DNA from: Desulfocapsa sp.
Lineage (GTDB): Bacteria; Desulfobacterota; Desulfobulbia; Desulfobulbales; Desulfocapsaceae
Direction of reading: 5' to 3'
Assembly: GCA_030638765.1 (NCBI GenBank)
Contig: DAOWDZ010000114.1
Location: 1-20,654 of the forward strand
Length of the DNA: 20,654 nt
Part shown: in pieces, positions 1 through 7,072 of the stretch
Layout: each line of letters begins with the position of its first letter
Numbering within the stretch: position 1 is the first letter of the stretch
The notes under the pieces: generated by a model
Told to the model about the DNA's origin: nothing
Database searches by the model: none
Seen by the model: the letters and a program-made list of their open reading frames with translations, nothing else
Program-made: the position numbers and the translations under genes

Positions 1-162
1 CCGTCTTGTATGGATATCCTTTCTTTGCCCAATCATAAATACCATAACGCAGATTACAAATTCGCTTAAATCCTCTATCTGCCCATATTCGTGATGCCAG
101 CGTGGATCTGTTTCCAAATACCTGAACTCAACAAAACAACAACAACAGAAGCACACTATCTG
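1..162 (-). pseudogene. Rhodanese-domain remnant, 5'-truncated and continuing past the window edge
   Basis: On the minus strand, 127 to 1 is an open frame whose translation contains GNRSTLASRIWADRGF, then NLRYGIYDW and a final KKGYP. This is the second half of a rhodanese domain: the strand after the active-site loop, the helix, and the GG/YG-I-x-x-W-x-x-x-G-x-P ending. A TGA at 130-128 lies directly upstream and no start codon is in reach. The residue that should be the catalytic cysteine, four before NR, is replaced in a VFGNRS context. In another frame, 162-145 reads QIVCFC, like the strand leading to the catalytic cysteine, and is itself preceded by a TAA. A TGT-triplet run lies between the two pieces. 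I read this as a gene broken by a frameshift and point changes. The C-terminus lies outside the window, so an assembly error cannot be excluded. Confidence 0.55.
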
Positions 163-400
163 TTAATCGTTTTGTTTATAAGTCGCCTAAATTACGAAAT
201 TATATACGATACCAACACCCAATAACAAATATATTATTAGTCCAAGAATCAAAAAATAGAGGTTATATAATAGAGAGGGGTTTACGATCAGTGAAGCTGA
301 TCTTAGCAATGATTTAACACCAGTGGAACCAAGAAACACTGAGGATAAAGAATAGCATGGAAATCTATTTCTTTAAAACACACAATTTACCGAAAACTAG
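163..400. other. Intergenic stretch with no recognisable gene
   Basis: AT-rich DNA with stops in all frames and no convincing coding potential or RNA structure. It may be decayed sequence upstream of the rhodanese remnant. Nothing else is supported here. Confidence 0.5.
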
Positions 401-433
401 TAAGCAGCCATAGGTATCACCTATGGCTGCTTA
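401..433 (-). terminator. Hairpin terminator downstream of the DAHP synthase gene
   Basis: A perfect 14-bp stem (401-414 with 420-433, arm TAAGCAGCCATAGG) closes a 5-nt loop, 8 nt beyond the DAHP synthase stop codon. On the minus strand the stem is followed by CTAGTTTTCGG, a short and imperfect U-tract. It is probably an intrinsic terminator or an mRNA-stabilising 3' stem for that gene. Confidence 0.65.
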
Positions 434-440
434 AATACAA

Positions 441-1790
441 TTAACTGCGAATCATATCAGCTATCTGAAATGCCACCTCTAAACTCTGCTCTGCGTTAAG
501 ACGTGGATCACAGGTCGTAAGGTAGTTATTGGCAAGCTCATCATCAACGATATTTCTCGCTCCACCCGTACATTCAGTAACATCATTTCCGGTCATCTCC
601 AGATGAATACCACCGGGGATGGTTCCCTCTGCCCAGTGTGTCTCAAAAAAGCAGGTGATTTCAGAAAGAATATCGTTGAAATTTCGTGTTTTATGACCAC
701 TTTTTGCCGTATAGGTATTGGCGTGCATGGGATCACAGTTCCAGACGATATTATACCCTTCTCGTTTAGCTTCACGAAGAAGTGGTGGCAGAACTTTCTC
801 AATATTTTTCATTCCAAGCCTGGTAATAAGGGTCAAACGTCCAGCCTCATTATCAGGATTCAAGGCATCGATCAGCTGTTTCACATTATCAAGGTCATAA
901 TCCGGTCCAATCTTCACACCAATCGGGTTATTAACTCCTCGTAAAAATTCCACATGAGCACCGTCAACCTGTCGTGTTCTCTCACCTATCCAGAGCATAT
1001 GTGCAGAGCAGTCATACCAGCCACCAGTGATGGAATCTTCACGGGTAAGAGCTGTCTCGTACCCAAGAAGCAGCGCCTCGTGCGATGTGAAAAACTGAGC
1101 CTGTTGCATTTGTGGGCTGTTCGGATCAATGCCGATGGTCTCCATAAACTCGAGGGCCTGTTGAATCTGTTTACCAAGCCTTGCATAACTCCGTCCCATG
1201 GGAGACTGTCTTGCAAATTCCTGATTCCATGCTGATACCCGATCCAGAGCCGCAAAACCGCCACGGGTAAAAGCACGAAGCAAATTCAGAGTGGATGCCG
1301 CCATGTTATATCCTTCCATCATCCTTTTTGGATCAGGAATACGTGCCTCTGCAACCGGTTTTGAGCTGTTTACCATATCACCTCGATAGGACATGAGCTC
1401 AACACCATCAACCATTTCGGTATCGGCAGAACGGGGTTTGGCAAACTGTCCAGCAATACGGCCAAGCTTAATTACCGGCTTGCCGCCGGCGTAGGTTAAA
1501 ACAACAGCCATCTGCAATAAAACTCTCAGGTTCTCACGAATATTAGGAGCTGTAACCTGAGAAAAATCCTCTGAACAATCACCCCCCTGAACAAGAAAAG
1601 CATCACCCGTTACAGCTTTTGCGAGCAACGCCTTAAGGTCTCTTATTTCACCAGCAAAAACCAGAGGGGGCAGAGAAGAAAGTCTTTCAAGTACCGCATC
1701 ATGAGCAGCCATATCGGGCCACTTTGGCTGCTGAAGAGCTGTGAAGTTCTGCCAGCTTGTTTTAGTCCATTCGTTCTGTTCTGTTCCCAT
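441..1790 (-). CDS. aroG: 3-deoxy-7-phosphoheptulonate synthase, class II (DAHP synthase)
   Basis: Catalyses the first step of the shikimate pathway in the cytoplasm, joining phosphoenolpyruvate and erythrose 4-phosphate. The 449-residue length and motifs are those of the class II (plant and actinobacterial) family, unrelated in sequence to E. coli AroF/G/H. GGDCSEDF is at 69-76, with the metal-ligand cysteine at 72. KLGRIAGQFAKPRS (108-121) binds phosphoenolpyruvate. Other metal ligands are visible as His356 in NCDPMH, Glu398 in GGIHLEMTG and Asp428 in TTCDPR; their mutual spacing matches that known for the M. tuberculosis enzyme. The ATG at 1790 fits, because the protein begins with the usual short W-x-x-x-x-W leader (NEWTKTSW); the upstream GAGAAAG is only a modest ribosome site. 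No other shikimate gene is adjacent. The symbol follows mycobacterial usage; the family has no uniform name. Confidence 0.95.
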   Translation of the reverse strand: MGTEQNEWTKTSWQNFTALQQPKWPDMAAHDAVLERLSSLPPLVFAGEIRDLKALLAKAVTGDAFLVQGGDCSEDFSQVTAPNIRENLRVLLQMAVVLTYAGGKPVIKLGRIAGQFAKPRSADTEMVDGVELMSYRGDMVNSSKPVAEARIPDPKRMMEGYNMAASTLNLLRAFTRGGFAALDRVSAWNQEFARQSPMGRSYARLGKQIQQALEFMETIGIDPNSPQMQQAQFFTSHEALLLGYETALTREDSITGGWYDCSAHMLWIGERTRQVDGAHVEFLRGVNNPIGVKIGPDYDLDNVKQLIDALNPDNEAGRLTLITRLGMKNIEKVLPPLLREAKREGYNIVWNCDPMHANTYTAKSGHKTRNFNDILSEITCFFETHWAEGTIPGGIHLEMTGNDVTECTGGARNIVDDELANNYLTTCDPRLNAEQSLEVAFQIADMIRS

Positions 1791-1828
1791 GATCTTTCTC
1801 TCAATTATTATATTAATATTACTGCTAA

Positions 1829-2377
1829 TTAACGGCAGCAGATCTGCACATCAAAGGCGTTTAAAATTCGCATTTCACCTTCTCGCTTCTTACCTTCAGC
1901 GGGAGCCAGAAACTCGCACTCAGCCATCATCTCCAGTGCTTGAGCTTTTGTTGGAATAGCATCCATCCCAGTGCCAAGCACCTCGCCTGTTGCCGTGTTG
2001 AGCAATTCGGCATCACGCCCATTTGTCACCACCGCGTAGGGTATCTGATACTCTTTTTCAAGAACCCTTGCCGCTGCAATGGCGGAACGTTCACGACTCA
2101 CCAGTGACCCTGCTCCGTAACGAATAATAAGAAATTTCTTCCCTACTTCTTTGAGGCTGACCGCAAATTCAATATTAGAACGTACAAACTGAGTGCTGAA
2201 AAGTGTCTCAATAAAACAACGTGGTTCCAGATCTTCCTTTGCATACCCCAATTTTTCAACCATTATCTTTGCCAGATCCTGACGAGTCCGTTCATCATCA
2301 GTATCAGTAAGTTCTTCACCGGTAATAAAGTCGTTTAGCGTACCATAAACCAGGTGATGAGTTGGAACTTCACTCAC
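1829..2377 (-). CDS. HsdR N-terminal-like (HSDR_N_2 type) protein, probably catalytically inactive
   Basis: A 182-residue soluble protein. ERTRQDLAKIMVEKLGY (28-44) followed by EPR resembles the opening of the type I restriction enzyme R N-terminal family. The later stretch (KKFLIIRYG, RSAIAAARVLEKEYQIPYAV, VTNGRDAELLN) matches the strand-helix-strand 'TNG' part of the same PD-(D/E)xK fold. The nuclease signature, an Asp on one strand and ExK on the next, is not there: the expected ExK strand reads LIIRYG. So the fold is kept but cleavage is unlikely. The start is GTG at 2377, chosen because a strong GGAGGGAGGAG lies 5 nt upstream. No HsdM, HsdS or helicase part is nearby. It lies between acsE, behind that gene's terminator, and the DAHP synthase. 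Its role is unknown. Confidence 0.7.
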   Translation of the reverse strand: MSEVPTHHLVYGTLNDFITGEELTDTDDERTRQDLAKIMVEKLGYAKEDLEPRCFIETLFSTQFVRSNIEFAVSLKEVGKKFLIIRYGAGSLVSRERSAIAAARVLEKEYQIPYAVVTNGRDAELLNTATGEVLGTGMDAIPTKAQALEMMAECEFLAPAEGKKREGEMRILNAFDVQICCR

Positions 2378-2394
2378 ATCTACTCCTCCCTCCT

Positions 2395-2431
2395 AAACAC
2401 AAATGCCCCTCCTTTTGTAAAGGAAGGGCAT
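2395..2431 (-). terminator. Intrinsic terminator downstream of acsE
   Basis: Positions 2403-2415 pair with 2419-2431 in a 13-bp stem (one G-U type pair) with a 3-nt loop. On the minus strand the stem is followed by TTTGTGTTT. It lies about 25 nt beyond the acsE stop and just before the strong ribosome site of the HsdR-N-like gene, so it would separate or attenuate transcription between the two. Confidence 0.7.
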
Positions 2432-2456
2432 CGATGCAGCTTCTTCCTATAAAATT

Positions 2457-3353
2457 TTACAATTCGAGCCAGGACTCAGAGAATACACTCTGTCCGGAAA
2501 GTGCTTTATACGTTTTGTAGTGCTCAAGAGCCACTCCGGAAAGAGCAGAGCTGCCCGGATCATCACCATCCATCATGGCATGAACCATATCCACATGTTC
2601 CTGGCGCTCACCCTTACAGATAGCCATCAACTCAGCATCGTAGGAGTTAACGATAGCCGTTGAAATACCATACTTCATAAGCATGATAAGATAGGTGCGA
2701 TCAAGATATTTACGAAGATTATCAGCAACACCATTGGAAACATTTGAAAGACCAACTGTGGAGCCGGCACCAGGTGCAATATCTTGAAGCATCATCATAA
2801 ACTCAAGACCTGCATTAATCTGATCAGCACCAAGGGTGATTGGAGTTCCGATTGGGTCAAAGAGGATTTTCTCATTGGGAACCCCACCTTCGTTCAACGC
2901 CATCATCAGATCAACGGACATTGCCGCACGCTCAGCAGAGTCACGAGGCATTCCATCTGCCCCCCAAAGAAGAGCAATAACGTCACATTTCATTTCAGCA
3001 GCAACGGGAATCATCTGTTCCATACGTTCAGGCTGTGCCGAAATGGAATTCATCAAGGCCTGCTCTTTATTTTTTACAGCCTTAAAACCAGCAGCCATGG
3101 CGTCCATGTTGGTTGTATCAAGACAAAGAGGAAGATCGCTAACCGCTTCAACAGTCTCAACAACCCACGGGAGAAGCTCGGTACCATCTTTTCGGGCAGG
3201 TCCGATATTCAGATCAAGATAGGATGCACCGGCAGCAGTCTCTTCCTTGGCCATTTCCTGAACTGGGCCTTTAACACGATCCTTCATGGCTCCACCACTA
3301 CGATTTCCCATGATATTGATACTTTCTGCAATTGCTTTAACAGTTTGACCCAT
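2457..3353 (-). CDS. acsE: 5-methyltetrahydrofolate:corrinoid/iron-sulfur protein methyltransferase
   Basis: Moves the methyl group from methyl-tetrahydrofolate to the cobalt of the corrinoid iron-sulfur protein in the Wood-Ljungdahl pathway. It is a cytoplasmic TIM-barrel of the pterin-binding (dihydropteroate synthase) superfamily. Family marks are YLDLNIGPA (45-53), LCLDTTN (76-82), NSISA (102-106), DPIGTP (166-171) and GLSNVSNG (201-208). Asn204 aligns with the Asn that contacts folate N5 in the Moorella enzyme. At 298 residues it is longer than the roughly 262-residue Moorella protein; the extra length is near the C-terminus, in MVHAMMDGDDPGSSALSG. The ATG at 3353 has AAGGAG 5-6 nt upstream. 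It lies 145 nt after acsV on the same strand, with its own candidate promoter. The corrinoid protein and CO dehydrogenase genes are not in the window. A catabolic MtrH-like role is possible but less likely beside an AcsV-type activator. Confidence 0.9.
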   Translation of the reverse strand: MGQTVKAIAESINIMGNRSGGAMKDRVKGPVQEMAKEETAAGASYLDLNIGPARKDGTELLPWVVETVEAVSDLPLCLDTTNMDAMAAGFKAVKNKEQALMNSISAQPERMEQMIPVAAEMKCDVIALLWGADGMPRDSAERAAMSVDLMMALNEGGVPNEKILFDPIGTPITLGADQINAGLEFMMMLQDIAPGAGSTVGLSNVSNGVADNLRKYLDRTYLIMLMKYGISTAIVNSYDAELMAICKGERQEHVDMVHAMMDGDDPGSSALSGVALEHYKTYKALSGQSVFSESWLEL

Positions 3354-3418
3354 TGTATTCTCCTTAATTCGCTAGTTTATTATTTTTATCAGTTCTTATT
3401 TATATACACAAAAACGTT

Positions 3419-3447
3419 AGTTTACTCAGTTTTTACCTTTTTGTCAA
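3419..3447 (-). promoter_or_regulatory. Candidate sigma70-type promoter of acsE with a palindromic upstream element
   Basis: On the minus strand, TTGACA (3447-3442), a 17-nt spacer and TAAACT (3424-3419) lie about 65 nt before the acsE start. Directly upstream is the 10-bp palindrome CAGGGCCCTG (3449-3458) and a second TTGACA (3462-3457). The GC-rich palindrome stands out in AT-rich DNA and could be a protein-binding site, but nothing in the sequence identifies the factor. Confidence 0.5.
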
Positions 3448-3498
3448 TCAGGGCCCTGTCAACCTTTCTTCGGCATATGGTACATGTTTGCCTGACTT

Positions 3499-5427
3499 CT
3501 ACTGTTTAGACGATGGAAAAAGGCTCATATCCGTATGGGGAAGAAAAAGTGCCGCCATATAGTGATTCATAAAGTCTGGATTTTCTGACAGCTCCATACT
3601 GGTCATAAGTGTTCGAACAGCTACCCGGTCACGAAATCGTTTGTGATCAGTGAGACTTATCTGACACCCCAGCATGGATGCATTACCAATATAAAAGAAG
3701 CGCTCCCGATCAATATCAGGAAGTAGACCAATGGTGATGGCACGTTCAAGATCAATGTATGACCCAAAGTTACCAGCAAGAATCACTCGGTCAAGATCTG
3801 CAAATGTAAGCCCTACAGATTCAAGTAATGTCTGGTACCCCGCATACATTGCGCCTTTTGCCCGAATCAGGTTATCAAGATCAACTTCAGTAATAACAAT
3901 ATCCTCACCTATCATGGAGTCTTTGCTCCAGGCCAGAACATATTCCCAGCGATCTTCACCCTCACGAATCCTTGGATGATCCAAAGTTCTTTTAAACTTA
4001 CCCTGTGGATCCAGAACCCCTGCATCAAGCAATTCTGAAACTATGGAAATCAGGCCGGAACCACAAATACCACGCGGTTTCGTCTGCCCAATAGTCACAA
4101 TCATCGGATCGTAGGTTTCTGGATGAATTTGAAAATTTTCGATGGCACCGGAACTTGCCCGCATTCCAAATTTTATACCACCTCCCTCAAAGGCAGGGCC
4201 TGCTGAACAGGCGGCACAAACCATCCAATCCTTATTTCCAACAACAATTTCACCATTGGTACCGATATCGATAAACAGGGAAACCTCATCACTTTTCTGC
4301 ATCTGACAGGCATGAACACCAGCCACAATATCCCCCCCGACATAGGAGGATATACAGGGATAGAGAAACATCCTCACAGACGGGTGAGCCATGATCCCAA
4401 GACCCGCTGCTTTGGTCAATGGAAACTGGCTGACACTTGGAACATATGGAGCCTCACGCAGAAACTTTGGATTAATAGCAAGCATCAGATGCGCCATGAC
4501 GGTATTTCCGGCAGTCATGATATAACTGATATCACTGGGACTGATGATGACCTTCCTGCACACCTCTTCAATAATATTGTTGATGGTGTAAATCACCTTT
4601 TCCTGCAATCCTTTCAAGCCACCGGGACGCTGCGAATAGATCATGCGGGAAATTACATCTTCACCATATCCAATCTGGGCATTATACCCGGAACCTTCAG
4701 CTATTATTTTACCATTATTAAGATCAATTAAAACTCCACCACAGGTGGTTGTTCCTATATCCACAGCAAGACCATACAAGCGATCTGTAGTGTCACCGGG
4801 CTCAACGGCTATAATTCTATCCGGTTCTGTTTTTGACTTACCATGAAGAAGAATTACAGTGACATTCCAGTCCGCCTCACGAAGAACCACAGAAAGTTCA
4901 TGAATAAGCTCGGGGTGATCGTAACTGGGTTCAAGACTTTCCGGGTTTGCATTTTTCAGGGTACGCATCAAACGCTGCATATCTGAAATATTATCTGATA
5001 ATGTCGGGGGGGGGACCTGTAAAAAAACTTTTCCAACGGGTGGATCAACATCCCACTTTCCAATAAGCGAATCGAGGGCTCTTGCAGAAATAGATCTGGT
5101 CGTTTTGGGAGATCGTTTCAAGGCCTTTCCGTCAGCCTTTACTATATCCGGAATACGAACAGTGATATCGGAAACAACCTGAGCCTTACAGGCCAGTCGC
5201 ACCCCCTTATCGTACTCTTCCTGCTTTAAGGACGCCGCACTGTCGGACTGTACATCCCCTTCTTCCAGGGTTATTTTACACTTTCCGCAAACCCCATCTC
5301 CACCGCAAAAAGCGTGAATATAAATACCCGCCGATGCTGCAGCCGTTAGAAGATTTTCCCCATCTTCAACAGTGACATGGACGTCGTCTGGCAAAAAATG
5401 TATATTATGTCCCATTGCATGTCTCAC
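3499..5427 (-). CDS. acsV: Reductive activator of the corrinoid/iron-sulfur protein (RACo/AcsV type; ferredoxin + ASKHA ATPase)
   Basis: Uses ATP to drive electron transfer that returns inactive Co(II) corrinoid protein to the Co(I) state. Domains in order: an N-terminal [2Fe-2S] ferredoxin domain (about 10-95) with Cys41, Cys47, Cys50 and Cys80; a linker and middle domain (about 100-210); then an ASKHA actin-like ATPase of the RACo C-terminal family (about 218-625). The ATPase shows AVDIGTTTCGG (221-231), FIDIGTNGEIVVG (385-397), GICGSGLI (453-460) and AGNFGSYI (551-558). The 642-residue length fits characterised RACo proteins. The first possible start is GTG at 5427; an in-frame ATG at 5415 is equally plausible, since neither has a clear ribosome site. 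The neighbouring acsE supports a Wood-Ljungdahl role over activation of a methylotrophic corrinoid protein, though the latter remains possible. A nine-base C tract sits in the linker. Confidence 0.87.
   Translation of the reverse strand: MRHAMGHNIHFLPDDVHVTVEDGENLLTAAASAGIYIHAFCGGDGVCGKCKITLEEGDVQSDSAASLKQEEYDKGVRLACKAQVVSDITVRIPDIVKADGKALKRSPKTTRSISARALDSLIGKWDVDPPVGKVFLQVPPPTLSDNISDMQRLMRTLKNANPESLEPSYDHPELIHELSVVLREADWNVTVILLHGKSKTEPDRIIAVEPGDTTDRLYGLAVDIGTTTCGGVLIDLNNGKIIAEGSGYNAQIGYGEDVISRMIYSQRPGGLKGLQEKVIYTINNIIEEVCRKVIISPSDISYIMTAGNTVMAHLMLAINPKFLREAPYVPSVSQFPLTKAAGLGIMAHPSVRMFLYPCISSYVGGDIVAGVHACQMQKSDEVSLFIDIGTNGEIVVGNKDWMVCAACSAGPAFEGGGIKFGMRASSGAIENFQIHPETYDPMIVTIGQTKPRGICGSGLISIVSELLDAGVLDPQGKFKRTLDHPRIREGEDRWEYVLAWSKDSMIGEDIVITEVDLDNLIRAKGAMYAGYQTLLESVGLTFADLDRVILAGNFGSYIDLERAITIGLLPDIDRERFFYIGNASMLGCQISLTDHKRFRDRVAVRTLMTSMELSENPDFMNHYMAALFLPHTDMSLFPSSKQ
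5006..5014. repeat. Nine-base G:C homopolymer inside acsV
   Basis: Nine consecutive G on the plus strand, nine C on the coding strand. They encode V-P-P-P (about residues 138-141) in the linker between the ferredoxin and middle domains. Such a run is out of character in this AT-rich DNA and is a natural slippage site. The frame is intact as given. Confidence 0.9.
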
Positions 5428-5459
5428 TTATCTGAATTCAAATTCTTTTAGATTAGCTA

Positions 5460-5487
5460 AAAATAACAGGATGGCGCACCTTGTCAA
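5460..5487 (-). promoter_or_regulatory. Candidate promoter of acsV, overlapping the divergent prmA promoter
   Basis: On the minus strand, TTGACA (5487-5482), a 16-nt spacer and TATTTT (5465-5460) lie about 35 nt before the acsV start. The -35 hexamer occupies nearly the same bases as the -35 box predicted for prmA on the other strand. Confidence 0.45.
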
Positions 5488-5509
5488 GAAGTATTGCTTA
5501 TAATATACA
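5481..5509 (+). promoter_or_regulatory. Candidate promoter of prmA
   Basis: TTGTCA (5481-5486), a 17-nt spacer and TATACA (5504-5509) lie about 50 nt before the prmA start. A TATAAT (5500-5505) is nearby but too close to the -35 box. The -35 box overlaps that of acsV on the opposite strand. Confidence 0.4.
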
Positions 5510-5559
5510 TAAACAAAATTGATAAAGTTTAACCAAAACCTCTTCCCACAAATCAAACC

Positions 5560-6474
5560 ATGAAACAGGAAAAAAAAATCAGCTTTTGGCTAAAAGCCCA
5601 CATCGATACAGATCCGATTCTGGAAGATGCCATTGTGGACTACCTAGTTGGCGTTATTGGAGCCAGTGTTGAGCAGTCCGTTGATGTCGACAATCCAACC
5701 CTTCACCTCAATGCCTTTATGGAAGAGGAAAACCCTGACACGAAAACCCAAAAGATACTACAGAACAAACTTGAATCACATCTGGAAGAACTCGCCACAA
5801 TTTTTCAGGTTGAAAAGCCAACAATCTCATGGGAACACGTTAAAGATCAGGACTGGTCAAACAACTGGAAAGTCCACTTCAAACCTTTTGCCATTACCAA
5901 AGGGCTCATAATAACCCCAACATGGGAAGAGTACATTGTACATGATAATGAGCAGGTTATTACCATGGATCCTGGAATGGCATTTGGTACTGGTCACCAT
6001 GCAACCACCAGTCTCACTCTGGATTTTATACGAGAAATACTTGCCACAGAAAAAGATCAAAAAGTTCTCGATGTGGGTACAGGAACAGGAATTCTGGGAA
6101 TGGGTGCAGCCCTTCTGGGAGCAACACGTGTACTTGGAATTGACAACGACCCTGAAGCCGTACGTGTTGCAACAGAAAACGTTACTTTAAACACTTTGAA
6201 TTCTGTAATGGAAGTATCACTCGATGCACTTCACCAGATCAAAGAACCATTTAACCTGATAGTGGCCAATATTATTCATGATGCCCTCGTTACAATGAAC
6301 GATGATTTCAAAAGGATTTTAACATCAGGAGGTAATCTTGTTCTCTCCGGTATTCTTCACGGCGATCAGGAAAGAAATATTATTCGTGTTTTTACTGGCA
6401 GTGGATTTACATTTACAGACAAAAAGCAACAGGAAGAGTGGACGGCACTGCATTTCATTAAAACCGACAAATAA
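5560..6474 (+). CDS. prmA: Ribosomal protein L11 methyltransferase
   Basis: A SAM-dependent enzyme that trimethylates ribosomal protein L11 in the cytoplasm. The N-terminal part (about 1-110) is the L11-recognition domain. The Rossmann-like methyltransferase domain follows: MDPGMAFGTGHHATT (136-150) is the PrmA signature, DVGTGTGILG (171-180) is the SAM-binding glycine motif, LGIDNDPEAV (192-201) carries the acidic ribose contact, and LIVANIIHDALV (233-244) is the catalytic-side motif. The signature reads GTGHHATT where most relatives have GTGTHPTT, a mild variant. The 304-residue length is normal. The ATG at 5560 has no clear ribosome site but begins the expected N-terminal domain. It is divergent from acsV and ends 7 nt from the convergent PilZ gene. 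Confidence 0.93.
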   Translation: MKQEKKISFWLKAHIDTDPILEDAIVDYLVGVIGASVEQSVDVDNPTLHLNAFMEEENPDTKTQKILQNKLESHLEELATIFQVEKPTISWEHVKDQDWSNNWKVHFKPFAITKGLIITPTWEEYIVHDNEQVITMDPGMAFGTGHHATTSLTLDFIREILATEKDQKVLDVGTGTGILGMGAALLGATRVLGIDNDPEAVRVATENVTLNTLNSVMEVSLDALHQIKEPFNLIVANIIHDALVTMNDDFKRILTSGGNLVLSGILHGDQERNIIRVFTGSGFTFTDKKQQEEWTALHFIKTDK

Positions 6475-6481
6475 ACACAAA

Positions 6482-6865
6482 TCACAAACCTTCGATATCA
6501 TCAAGATTATCCATGGCATTTATTTGATAATTTTCATCGAACATGATTCCCATGCCATCATCCTGACAACGCAACACTGTACCGGTCGCACTCACCCAAA
6601 GTCGATTTCCTTTCCATGACTTGAGCGTCTCAAGAGAGAGAATAAATTTCAGGGACTGGATATCTTCCAGAGAAAGAAGGAATTCCAGACGAACCTTACT
6701 GACAAGTGGCAGTGGGTTTGCTGTTTCGATAAAAGCACCACCGGAACTGATATTAGCTGTGAGAAATTCCATCACAGGTGCTTTACCAGAAGGAATTTCA
6801 GCGGTCACTTTTGTCTTTATACGCACGGAAAAACGCTCGTGCTCTCTGGATTTTTCCGCTGACAT
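6482..6865 (-). CDS. PilZ-domain protein, putative cyclic-di-GMP receptor
   Basis: A 127-residue single-domain protein without membrane segments or signal peptide. Both halves of the c-di-GMP binding signature are present: RxxxR at 11-15 (ERFSVR) and NxSxxG at 38-43 (NISSGG), followed by the usual AFIET. The rest has the strand pattern of a PilZ barrel, ending near ATGTVLRCQDDGMGIMF. With no partner domain it probably acts by binding an effector protein; motility, surface or envelope functions are typical, but nothing nearby identifies the target. The ATG at 6865 has AGGGG 6 nt upstream. It stands alone, convergent with prmA and divergent from rsmE. Confidence 0.88.
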   Translation of the reverse strand: MSAEKSREHERFSVRIKTKVTAEIPSGKAPVMEFLTANISSGGAFIETANPLPLVSKVRLEFLLSLEDIQSLKFILSLETLKSWKGNRLWVSATGTVLRCQDDGMGIMFDENYQINAMDNLDDIEGL

Positions 6866-7072
6866 GTCTACCCCTGGTTACTCATACGATTTGCTATTCC
6901 CCTCTCACAAACAAAAACCTCAAATGAATGCTATCGTTTTCGTTTTTAGATGGCAACTTTTTCTTACATTTTCTTTTATTTTTCTTTTGCGATTGCATTT
7001 CTTTTGTGGAAAAATGGGTAAATCAAATCCTTTCTATAAATGAACCTTCACCTTCACACAACAATCTCTCTT

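Noticed and set aside
401..433. Possible small RNA or attachment site in the 14-bp hairpin
   Set aside because: It lies 8 nt past a stop codon with a short T-run, so a terminator or 3' stabilising stem is the simpler reading.
603..1235. Several plus-strand open frames antisense to the DAHP synthase gene
   Set aside because: All overlap a gene whose active-site residues are complete; no ribosome sites and no family features.
2784..3509. Long plus-strand open frame (241 codons) antisense to acsE
   Set aside because: It lies opposite acsE, whose family motifs are clear. The antisense translation is rich in His, Thr and Ser with no domain and no ribosome site.
4312..4731. Plus-strand open frame antisense to acsV
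   Set aside because: Shadow of the acsV coding frame; no recognisable motifs and no independent expression signal.
7040..7072. Upstream ATG for rsmE adding 11 residues
   Set aside because: RsmE proteins begin at the MRRFF motif, which starts at 7073; the extra residues match nothing in the family and have no ribosome site.
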